Below are positions 44,860 to 51,768 of a stretch of 64,000 nt of DNA, one piece after another (the first letter of the stretch is position 1; each line of letters opens with the position of its first letter). The translations under genes and the position numbers were made by a program. The notes under the pieces are model-generated. The model saw nothing but the letters and a program-made list of their open reading frames with translations, did no database searches and had not been told where the DNA came from. This stretch comes from Spirosoma sp. KUDC1026 (lineage in GTDB: Bacteria > Bacteroidota > Bacteroidia > Cytophagales > Spirosomataceae), in NCBI RefSeq assembly GCF_013375035.1, contig NZ_CP056032.1:4524001-4588000 (forward strand). Direction: 5' to 3'.

Positions 44860-46188
44860 TTAGCGTGGACCGCGACCACCCGACTGGCGTTCACCACCAC
44901 CACCAGGCTGGCCTGGCATCGAGCGCTGGCCACCGCCCGCTTCTCGGCCCCCCTGAAAGCCACCGTTCGATGGTGCCTGCTGTTGATACGTTCGTTCCTG
45001 ACGGGCGTTTGGCGTCGATTCGTTCCGTATACCGCCCATCTGTCCACCCCGGCCGTAGCTACGTTCCGGCTGCTGCCCAAAGCCATTTTGCCGGCCCGGG
45101 TTCATATCATTACCTTGATAACTCCGCTGGGGCTGCTCCATGCGTTCGTAGGAACGACCGGGCGTATTACCGGGGTTAACTGCCTCAGGCGAATAGCTTC
45201 GGCCAGGCGTATTATCGAAGCCGCGGCCTGGGGTTGTATTTATGTCCGGCGAGTAACCGCCACGTCCCTCGTACGGATTAGTACCAGACCGGTTGTAATT
45301 ACCCGGTTCGTAAATCCGCGAACGACCAGCATTCGGATTGGCCGAGCGGTTTCCGCCGGAATAGCCATTTCCATAACCCGAATTTGGCGAGTTATAGTTG
45401 TTGAAATCACGACCGGGGTTCCGGTCAGCCCGACTGTAGTCGCGGCTGTACGACCGGCCGTTACCGGGATGGTAAAATCCAACCGACCCATTGCTGACCA
45501 CCGACCGGCCCGGACGATTGATCTGGTCGATGCGGTAAACCGGCACCGACTGACGGGTAACCCGTTCGATGTCACCCCGCTGCGGGCCATATACGTACGC
45601 CCGGTTGTTCGACCGATAGACGTTGTTGATAATGGTCGTGTTGTGGTAGATGTTCACTACGTTCGGCCGGGCCACCCGATAATTATACAGGCGGGGACTG
45701 GTAATGTACGCCTGCGGCACGAAGGTCCAGCAGAAAGCAGGCAGATTGACGTTCACATTGATATTCACGCCGGGACCCAGCGGAGCCCAGCCGTAATACC
45801 CACCACCCGACCGCCAGCTTACCCAGGCGGGTCCCCAGTCGGAACCCGGTAGCCAGAGCCAGCCGCCATAGGCAGGGTCATAAATCCAGCGACCGTAGTG
45901 AAATGGTGCCCAGCCCCAGTCATAGTTTGATACCCAGGTATTACCGTATTCGGTAACGATCCAGTGCCCATTGCTGGCATAGGGCTGAAAATCGGGACCT
46001 GCCGACGGAATCCAGGCGTTGCCGTAACCGGGGTACTGCGTCCACTGTCCGTAGGGCGCCAGTTCATCGTAGAACGACTCAACCGGCACGCTCATCCCCG
46101 GTTGTGCCGTAGCACACCCCGTAAAACCCAAGCCAATTGCCGCCCAGGCAATCAGACAAATCATTCCTATTTTTCTTAGCGCGTTCAT
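44860..46188 (-). CDS. DUF6600 lipoprotein with Gly/Arg/Tyr/Asn-rich tail
   Basis: A 442-residue exported lipoprotein. MNALRKIGMICLIAWAAIGLGFTGCATAQ carries a lipobox-like FTGC. Residues 35-170 have aromatic repeats (YGQWTQYPGYGNAWIP, YDWGWAPFHYGRWIYDP, WLWLPGSDWGPAWVSW, GYYGWAPLGPG) typical of DUF6600/YXWGXW proteins. From about 250 to the end it is low-complexity with NPGR, NTPGR and RSYxR repeats and a GGGGERQSGGRGPR tail. It is probably an outer-membrane-associated, cell-surface or matrix protein. The ATG at 46188 is chosen because it begins the lipoprotein signal; 35 upstream residues are possible but unlikely. Confidence 0.83.
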   Translation of the reverse strand: MNALRKIGMICLIAWAAIGLGFTGCATAQPGMSVPVESFYDELAPYGQWTQYPGYGNAWIPSAGPDFQPYASNGHWIVTEYGNTWVSNYDWGWAPFHYGRWIYDPAYGGWLWLPGSDWGPAWVSWRSGGGYYGWAPLGPGVNINVNVNLPAFCWTFVPQAYITSPRLYNYRVARPNVVNIYHNTTIINNVYRSNNRAYVYGPQRGDIERVTRQSVPVYRIDQINRPGRSVVSNGSVGFYHPGNGRSYSRDYSRADRNPGRDFNNYNSPNSGYGNGYSGGNRSANPNAGRSRIYEPGNYNRSGTNPYEGRGGYSPDINTTPGRGFDNTPGRSYSPEAVNPGNTPGRSYERMEQPQRSYQGNDMNPGRQNGFGQQPERSYGRGGQMGGIRNESTPNARQERTYQQQAPSNGGFQGGREAGGGQRSMPGQPGGGGERQSGGRGPR

Positions 46189-46268
46189 AACCGGAACTGG
46201 TAGCGGCAAGTGCCGTAACTGACTGTTGGACAAGAAATCAGCGGGGAGGTTTAACACGCCTATGAATA

Positions 46269-46330
46269 AAAAGGCGCTGGTTGCACCAAACAAATCCTGC
46301 GATCGTCTTTTCGTGCAACCAGCGCCTTTT
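46269..46330 (-). terminator. Terminator after the 149-residue membrane protein gene
   Basis: An 18-bp perfect stem (46269-46286 with 46313-46330, core GGCGCTGGTTGCAC) and a 26-nt loop. On the minus strand TTTTTATT follows, 23 bases past the stop codon at 46353. Confidence 0.75.
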
Positions 46331-46352
46331 CGCGAAGTTCGGCTTTGCCAAT

Positions 46353-46802
46353 TTATTTCTTCAGTCCCTTGTAAACGGCGCCCGAAACGACCCCGCCCAA
46401 CAGATACCAGCCAATCGTCATGGCTATGGTAGCCGGGGTGCGAGCGGTGGGCGCTTTACCGAGCCCCATCGGACCGGGCAACGTAACGGCGCCGATTCCG
46501 GCCAGTACGCCCAGTGCCGTTCCGGCCACCAGTGGCATTTTACCGACCAGCCCCACTAGACTATAATAGCCCGCATTGGACGCAATATCGCCAACCATGG
46601 CAGCTCCATACAGACGTTTTCCGGTAGGGGGTTCTTCACCGATGGCCTTAAAGCCTTTAATCAGGCTGCGCTCGCCCAGCAGATCGGCGCGGGGTGCGGT
46701 AGGGACAAATTGCCGGACCGTTTCGTGCAGGACATTCAGCGCGACAGCGCCAACCAGCCCACTGGTCAGCGCGCGCGAAAAGTTTGATGTTGGTGTTTTC
46801 AT
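46353..46802 (-). CDS. Hypothetical membrane protein
   Basis: A 149-residue protein starting MKTPTSNFSRALTSGLVGAV. It has about four hydrophobic segments (SGLVGAVALNVLHE, YYSLVGLVGKMPLVAGTALGVLAGIGAV, TIAMTIGWYLLGGVVSGAVYKG), Gly- and Ala-rich. No family is recognised. It follows corA by 64 bases on the same strand and may be co-transcribed. The ATG at 46802 fits better than one 14 codons upstream, which adds polar residues only. Confidence 0.7.
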   Translation of the reverse strand: MKTPTSNFSRALTSGLVGAVALNVLHETVRQFVPTAPRADLLGERSLIKGFKAIGEEPPTGKRLYGAAMVGDIASNAGYYSLVGLVGKMPLVAGTALGVLAGIGAVTLPGPMGLGKAPTARTPATIAMTIGWYLLGGVVSGAVYKGLKK

Positions 46803-46866
46803 GCGTGAATGAGGCTTTCTTGAGTAACTAACTCCCTCATTCACCGGTTGTTTAAGCAGGCGGCCA

Positions 46867-47817
46867 TTACAGCCATTGCTTCCGCCGGAAAATCCATACC
46901 GTCAGTGCAGACGACAGCACCATCATCGCCAGGGCAAACGCATAGCCGTACTCCCAGTGAGTTTCAGGCATCTTGTCGAAGTTCATGCCCCAGATACTGG
47001 CCAGTAACGTGGGGGGCAGAAACACCAGTGAAACGACCGTAAATATCTTGACGACCCGGTTCTGTTCCAGGTCGATCAGACCAAGGTAGGTATTCTGTAG
47101 AAATTCCAGCCGCTCGAAAATGAAATTGGTGTGGTCAATCAGGGAATTAATGTCTTTAATCAGGGTTCGCAATCGGCCCTGTTCCTGTTCGTTGAACCAG
47201 CCATCCGACCGGATCATGGATGAGATTACCCGCTGCTTATCAACCACGTTTTCCCGAATCGACATCGTCAGTTCCTGGTAATCGTTGATGTTCAGCAGCA
47301 TCTCCTTATCCAGCTTGGCGTCCAGATCAAGCATCCGGTTGATGGCCTTGATCTCACCCGACACCATCTCGATCAGATCGGCATCGTAATCGATTCGCGA
47401 TTCGAAAATAGAAATCAGGATCTGTGCGCCATCGCTGAACAGTGCCCGACGCGATTTGATACGTTTCACCGTATCGGCAAACGACTTAAGGTCGGCGTGC
47501 CGGTAGGTAAACAGCATGTCGTCTTTCAGAAGAAAACTGACGGGTACCGTTACGTAGCGCTGCTCCTGGTCCGGCACCAGAAAGTTGGAATTGGCAATCA
47601 TGAAGTCATCTTCCTCGATGTAGCGCGAACTGCTTTCAATCTCCAGCAGCTCCTGCTGACTCAGAAAATCGACATCAAACTTTTCTTCAACGCTCTTGAT
47701 TTCGGCCGAGGTTGGATTCTGCAGATCGACCCACAGCGTTCGTTCGGTATCGGAGAATGAATCGATATCCCGTATTTTACGGACGGCGGTTTCATCTTGC
47801 TGAAAAATGCGAATCAT
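46867..47817 (-). CDS. corA: CorA family magnesium/cobalt transporter
   Basis: A 316-residue CorA channel subunit. A cytoplasmic alpha/beta funnel and long helices are followed by two C-terminal transmembrane helices. The signature GMN lies in SIWGMNFDKMPETHWEYGY and the C-terminus is the basic IFRRKQWL. The pore-forming helix reads VVSLVFLPPTLLASI. It imports Mg2+ as a pentamer. A near match to the -7 box (GAACTTTG on the minus strand) lies about 35 bases upstream. Confidence 0.95.
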   Translation of the reverse strand: MIRIFQQDETAVRKIRDIDSFSDTERTLWVDLQNPTSAEIKSVEEKFDVDFLSQQELLEIESSSRYIEEDDFMIANSNFLVPDQEQRYVTVPVSFLLKDDMLFTYRHADLKSFADTVKRIKSRRALFSDGAQILISIFESRIDYDADLIEMVSGEIKAINRMLDLDAKLDKEMLLNINDYQELTMSIRENVVDKQRVISSMIRSDGWFNEQEQGRLRTLIKDINSLIDHTNFIFERLEFLQNTYLGLIDLEQNRVVKIFTVVSLVFLPPTLLASIWGMNFDKMPETHWEYGYAFALAMMVLSSALTVWIFRRKQWL

Positions 47818-47964
47818 GGCTATTAAGTTGACCTGGGAATGGAGGCAAAGTTCGTTGAAATCCGGCGAATGCGTTCTATTGTACGAAAAACGGCGATAAA
47901 GCGCACAAATTCGGTTAACAAACTGTTATTTCATTAACTGGCTTCAAGAGTCTGGTTTCTGTTT

Positions 47965-49221
47965 ATGCAATCTGATCCTGTTCGTAACTCTGTTAATACG
48001 GTTTCTCCAACGACCGATTCGCTCTGGTATGCCGCCCAGACACTTGGCTATCCAGCTGCCCTCTGGCGGCTTCCAAACCAGACTGAAAAACAGTTTATTA
48101 TCTCGACCGACGAACGGCTGCCGCGCGTAACGGCAGACCTGGAAGAACTGCCTGCCGGCTTTGTTTTCAGCCCGTTCGACAACCTGAATTCGGAAACAAG
48201 TGCCCCTGCCCAAACGCTGTTTTTACGCGCCGATCTACAGGCTAGTTTCTCGGCTACGGGCGTTACCAGCCTGACCATTTCGTCGGATTTTTTAGCCGAA
48301 CAAATCCAGCAACTGGTACGTCGATCGAACAAATCAGCCGCTAATTATGACCAGCCCGCTACCGTTTCGGCCGATCTGACCGACCCCGATGAGCAAACGC
48401 GTTACCTCCGCAACGTAACAGCCGCCATCGAGGCCATGCAGCGGGGTGAATTCCGCAAAGTCGTTCTATCGCGAACCAAACGGGTTCGCTTCGATCAGAT
48501 ACCACGGGTTACTTCGCTGTTTGACAAACTTTGTGCCAGGTACCCAACCGCGTTTGTGTCGGCGGTCTATCTGCCCGAAACGAACCAGGTCTGGCTCAGC
48601 GCAACGCCCGAACGTCTGGTCAGCGTTGATCAGGACGGTATTTTTCGGACGGTATCCCTGGCGGGTACCCAATCGGCCTATGAGCCCGACGGTACGCCCA
48701 AACGCCCATCGGAAGCGATGTGGTCGCAGAAAGAAATTGAGGAACAGGCCCTGGTTAACCGGTATATTATTGAGTGTTTTAAGAAGATCCGGCTGCGGGA
48801 ATACGTTGAAGAAGGCCCCAAAACCATTATTGCCGGGAACCTGATGCACCTGTGCACCAGCTTTACGGTCGATACGCAACAGGTGTGTTACCCACAGCTC
48901 GGTACGGTCATGCTCCGGTTGCTGCACCCTACCTCGGCCGTTTGCGGTATGCCGCGCGACCAGGCGTTTGCGTTTATTCAGCAACACGAGGTTCACGATC
49001 GTGAGTTTTACGCGGGCTTTCTGGGACCTGTCAATGTCAGCCAGCCCGAACAGGGGCCTGGCCCGGCCAGTAACCTGTTCGTTCATCTGCGCTGCATGAA
49101 GCTGGAAGGCGACACGGCCACCCTGTACGCCGGTGCCGGTATTACCGAGGACTCGAATCCAGAACGCGAGTGGCAGGAAACGGAAATGAAGTGCCAGACG
49201 GTGCTGGCCGTATTAAACTAA
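47965..49221 (+). CDS. menF: Isochorismate synthase (chorismate-binding enzyme)
   Basis: A 418-residue chorismate-utilising enzyme. Seen: RGEFRKVVLSRTKRV, WLSATPERLVSVDQDG, SLAGTQSAYEPD, IIAGNLMHLCTSFTV, LHPTSAVCGMPRDQAF and the C-terminal Mg site YAGAGITEDSNPEREWQETE. This pattern fits isochorismate synthases of menaquinone synthesis (MenF) rather than anthranilate synthase. It converts chorismate to isochorismate for menaquinone. No other men gene is adjacent, so a role in siderophore synthesis (EntC) cannot be fully excluded, though no siderophore genes are present. Confidence 0.92.
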   Translation: MQSDPVRNSVNTVSPTTDSLWYAAQTLGYPAALWRLPNQTEKQFIISTDERLPRVTADLEELPAGFVFSPFDNLNSETSAPAQTLFLRADLQASFSATGVTSLTISSDFLAEQIQQLVRRSNKSAANYDQPATVSADLTDPDEQTRYLRNVTAAIEAMQRGEFRKVVLSRTKRVRFDQIPRVTSLFDKLCARYPTAFVSAVYLPETNQVWLSATPERLVSVDQDGIFRTVSLAGTQSAYEPDGTPKRPSEAMWSQKEIEEQALVNRYIIECFKKIRLREYVEEGPKTIIAGNLMHLCTSFTVDTQQVCYPQLGTVMLRLLHPTSAVCGMPRDQAFAFIQQHEVHDREFYAGFLGPVNVSQPEQGPGPASNLFVHLRCMKLEGDTATLYAGAGITEDSNPEREWQETEMKCQTVLAVLN

Positions 49222-49222
49222 A

Positions 49223-49260
49223 CAGCCGGCTGGCAACCGAAAACGGTGCCAGACCGGCTG
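49223..49260. terminator. Imperfect hairpin between converging genes
   Basis: CAGCCGG-CTGGC pairs with GCCAG-ACCGGCTG with single-base bulges, loop AAAA. On the minus strand TGTTTAGTTT follows, as expected for termination of the small acidic gene. Confidence 0.5.
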
Positions 49261-49280
49261 GTCAATTACACAAACAGGCT

Positions 49281-49448
49281 TTATTCTCTGGCGCCTTCGG
49301 CGGGGTCGCTGCTCGCTCTTGATCCGGCTTCGGAGGTGCGGCCGCCATCGGCACTGGCTGCCGACGATTGCGTTTCGCTGTCGGGGGCCGTACCAGAGTT
49401 ATCGGCATCGGCCGTTGTTACGATTTCTTCTTCTTCTGGATCTGTCAT
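49281..49448 (-). CDS. Tiny acidic protein 1
   Basis: A 55-residue reading frame, MTDPEEEEIVTTADADNS then a Ser/Ala/Gly/Asp-rich stretch ending SSDPAEGARE. It is acidic, lacks hydrophobic segments and looks disordered. It lies 71 bases downstream of a second acidic gene on the same strand, which supports co-transcription. A hairpin follows its stop codon. No family is recognised; composition alone gives no function. Confidence 0.45.
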   Translation of the reverse strand: MTDPEEEEIVTTADADNSGTAPDSETQSSAASADGGRTSEAGSRASSDPAEGARE

Positions 49449-49519
49449 CAGTTCAGTTTATTTAGCAACGAAGCCGGGTACTACCCCGGCCCCGTCAGGT
49501 TAATTATTTACACGACGAC

Positions 49520-49777
49520 TTAAAAATCGTCATCATCATCGAGGTCATCCTCTACGTCGTCATCCAGTTCTTCACTGATGTCGTCGTCGTTAAATTCGTC
49601 GTCTTCAATGTCGGCAAGATCATCTTCGCCGTAGCCACTGGTAGCCCCTGAACCTAATTCATCAAATTCGGCTCCGCCATCAAAGTCGTCGTCATCGTCC
49701 TCAAAGGCAGCCGCTTCCGGGTCAGGGTTCATCAATAACACGTCTTCGTCTTGGTCGAACGCTGGCACATTAATCAT
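49520..49777 (-). CDS. Tiny highly acidic protein 2
   Basis: An 85-residue protein, MINVPAFDQDEDVLLMNPDP, then long Asp/Glu runs (FEDDDDDFDGG, EDDLADIEDDEFNDDD, DDDVEDDLDDDDDF). Well over a third of residues are acidic with almost no basic residue, and it ends in Phe after an Asp run. It is probably disordered and may bind cations or basic proteins. The ATG at 49777 is chosen because the sequence upstream (GKTILKRQTLFI) is of quite different, basic-hydrophobic composition. Confidence 0.6.
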   Translation of the reverse strand: MINVPAFDQDEDVLLMNPDPEAAAFEDDDDDFDGGAEFDELGSGATSGYGEDDLADIEDDEFNDDDISEELDDDVEDDLDDDDDF

Positions 49778-49956
49778 GATAAAAAGAGTCTGTCGTTTTA
49801 GAATGGTTTTTCCTCTTAACGCCCCAAATAACTGAAGGTTTATCCATTTGGACAACAATTTGTAAAAATCATCGGGAACACCGCCGTTGCCCGATTGTTA
49901 GTACGAATAGTGTTCGCAATACGTTGCAACCGTTACTACCTGATACTCGCGATTTT

Positions 49957-51015
49957 ATGAAGAATTACCAGCTCCGCCGACTCTCCGATCAGCCCATTCT
50001 GCAAACTAGTGACGTAAAACCCGCCATCGACGGTTTTGAGGTACTGGGCGCTTTTAATCCGGCTGCCTGCTGGTTCGATGGTGAGATTCTCTTGCTGCTC
50101 CGGGTTGCCGAAGCCCCCAGGGCCGAAAAAGGTACAATCCTGGTTCCGCTGCTGGAGGATCAGAACGGCGTTCCGGTGCTGACGATCAAACGTTTTACCG
50201 AGCCCGACGAAGACTATGATCCCCGCGTCGTCACGATAGATGGCAAACAATACCTGACCTCGCTGAGTCACCTGCGGCTAGCCCGGAGCCAGGACGGTAT
50301 TCATTTTGAGATTGACATCAAACCGTTTCTGTTTCCGGCCCGGATGGACGAGTCATACGGTATTGAAGACGCCCGGATTACGTTTCTGGAAGGCAAATAC
50401 TGGATTACGTACACGGCTGTATCGGAACATGGCCCGGCTGTCGGGCTAGCCGTCACCACCGATTTTGTTACCGTCGAACGACTGGGTATTATCCTGCCCC
50501 CGCCCAATAAAGACGTAGCGCTTTTTCCCGAAAAAATAAACGGTACGTACTGGCTGATGCACCGGCCAATGGTATCGGATATTGGCAAACCGTCGATCTG
50601 GCTGGCCGAGTCGACCGACGGTGTTCACTGGGGGAAACATCGGTTTCTGTTCGGTGGCCGGGGTCTGACCGATCCGGCATTTGCCTGGGAGGGCGGCAAG
50701 ATTGGAGGTGGCCCTGAGCCGATCCTAACGGACGAGGGCTGGCTCTTGTGTTATCACGGTGCCGACGCTACGCACGCCTACTCGCTGGCCCTGGCCCTCC
50801 TGGATAAAAGCGACCCTACCCGCGTGCTGGATCGCTCCAAGGCCCCCCTGCTGAGCCCAGAACTAAGCTGGGAGCGCGAAGGCTTTTTCCCGAACGTCGT
50901 GTTTTCCAACGGCTGGGTCATGTGGCCGGACGAGAGCGCTCAGGCGGGCAAAATCTGGGTGTATTACGGAGCCGCCGACTCGGGCGTGGGGCTTGCCGAA
51001 CTGGTGCAGGCGTAA
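49957..51015 (+). CDS. GH130 family glycoside phosphorylase/hydrolase
   Basis: A 352-residue five-bladed propeller enzyme of GH130. Typical segments are GAFNPAACWFDGEILLLLRV, DYDPRVV, GIEDARITFLEGKYWITYTA, NKDVALFPEKINGTYWLMHRP and GPEPILTDEGWLLCYHGAD. Members phosphorolyse or hydrolyse beta-mannosides (for example beta-1,4-mannosyl-glucose or mannobiose). There is no signal peptide, so it should act in the cytoplasm. The start is the ATG before MKNYQLRR; an upstream TTG is less likely. The gene ends 4 bases from the converging DUF6624 gene. Confidence 0.92.
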   Translation: MKNYQLRRLSDQPILQTSDVKPAIDGFEVLGAFNPAACWFDGEILLLLRVAEAPRAEKGTILVPLLEDQNGVPVLTIKRFTEPDEDYDPRVVTIDGKQYLTSLSHLRLARSQDGIHFEIDIKPFLFPARMDESYGIEDARITFLEGKYWITYTAVSEHGPAVGLAVTTDFVTVERLGIILPPPNKDVALFPEKINGTYWLMHRPMVSDIGKPSIWLAESTDGVHWGKHRFLFGGRGLTDPAFAWEGGKIGGGPEPILTDEGWLLCYHGADATHAYSLALALLDKSDPTRVLDRSKAPLLSPELSWEREGFFPNVVFSNGWVMWPDESAQAGKIWVYYGAADSGVGLAELVQA

Positions 51016-51019
51016 CAAT

Positions 51020-51685
51020 CTAAAACCGGTATTTGCGTTTGACGGCCTCTACCGTAGTCCGTTCATATATGGCGCGAAGCTGTTGGGCATACTCCTCAAC
51101 GGTTTGCGTAAACCCGGCTTTTTTGCGTAGTGTGTTCACATCGTCATAGTCGGCAATGGGCCAAACAAAACATTGCTGCTTTGCCTCGTGCTGTAACGTC
51201 CGACAAGAAGCCTGCGTACCGTAAATCTGGGGTTTGTACTGATGCATCAGTGAGCGGTCAAGCATCATCGCGTAGAGCCGGAACGGTAGCTCGCCATGCT
51301 CGGCCGCTTGTTTAACCTGCGGCAGATACGTATCGATCTTATCGGAATGCTGGATGATGTAGAAGACCGCTTCGTTGGTAGGCTCGCCAACCAGCTTTTT
51401 ACCGGGATAGCCATACTGTTTCAGGATAGCTTCGGTTCGGGCCAGGTTGCTCGCGTCTATCTTGCTCTGCTGAGCCCATAACGCGTTCATCAGATTGCTC
51501 TGCTCGACCTTAAGCACAGCCGCAAGACTATCACGCAACGGTTTCTCTTCATCAAAGCGAGCCATGTATTCCCGGTAGCGCTGGTCGAGTGTATACATAC
51601 TATCCAGCTCCGCTTTTAGTGGCTAGTTTATTTGTCCCTTCGCGAAAAGAGGCAACCCGAAAAGGAATAAAAAACGGTAATTCAT
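51020..51685 (-). pseudogene. DUF6624 secreted protein gene interrupted by an in-frame TAG
   Basis: The reading frame starts at the ATG 51685 with a signal peptide (MNYRFLFLFGLPLFAKGQIN), meets TAG at 51623-51625 and continues in the same frame with PLKAELDSMYTLDQRYREYM into a DUF6624 domain that runs intact to 51020 (QYGYPGKKLVGEPTNEAVFY, AVKRKYRF end). The segment after the stop codon (LKAELDSMYTLDQRYR) fits the normal start of the mature DUF6624 domain. A recent nonsense mutation, a base-call error or amber readthrough would each fit. Initiation at the ATG 51598 would give a 192-residue cytosolic form. The family function is unknown. Confidence 0.75.
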
Positions 51686-51768
51686 ACGGGGAAATACGTC
51701 ATTCGGAGAAATTCATCCAGTAAAAATGACCATTTTTAAGTAGTTTCGTCGGTTAGCTAACCTGAAAT

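Noticed and set aside
44983..45852. 289-codon plus-strand frame opposite the DUF6600 gene
   Set aside because: It is an antisense shadow created by the Gly/Arg/Tyr-rich codon pattern; the minus-strand gene has a lipoprotein signal and family motifs.
48466..49086. 206-codon minus-strand frame opposite menF
   Set aside because: Antisense shadow of an unambiguous isochorismate synthase.
49281..49777. Idea that the acidic gene pair is a toxin-antitoxin or anti-restriction module
   Set aside because: DNA-mimic proteins can be acidic, but there is no partner toxin, no defence or phage gene nearby and no recognisable family.
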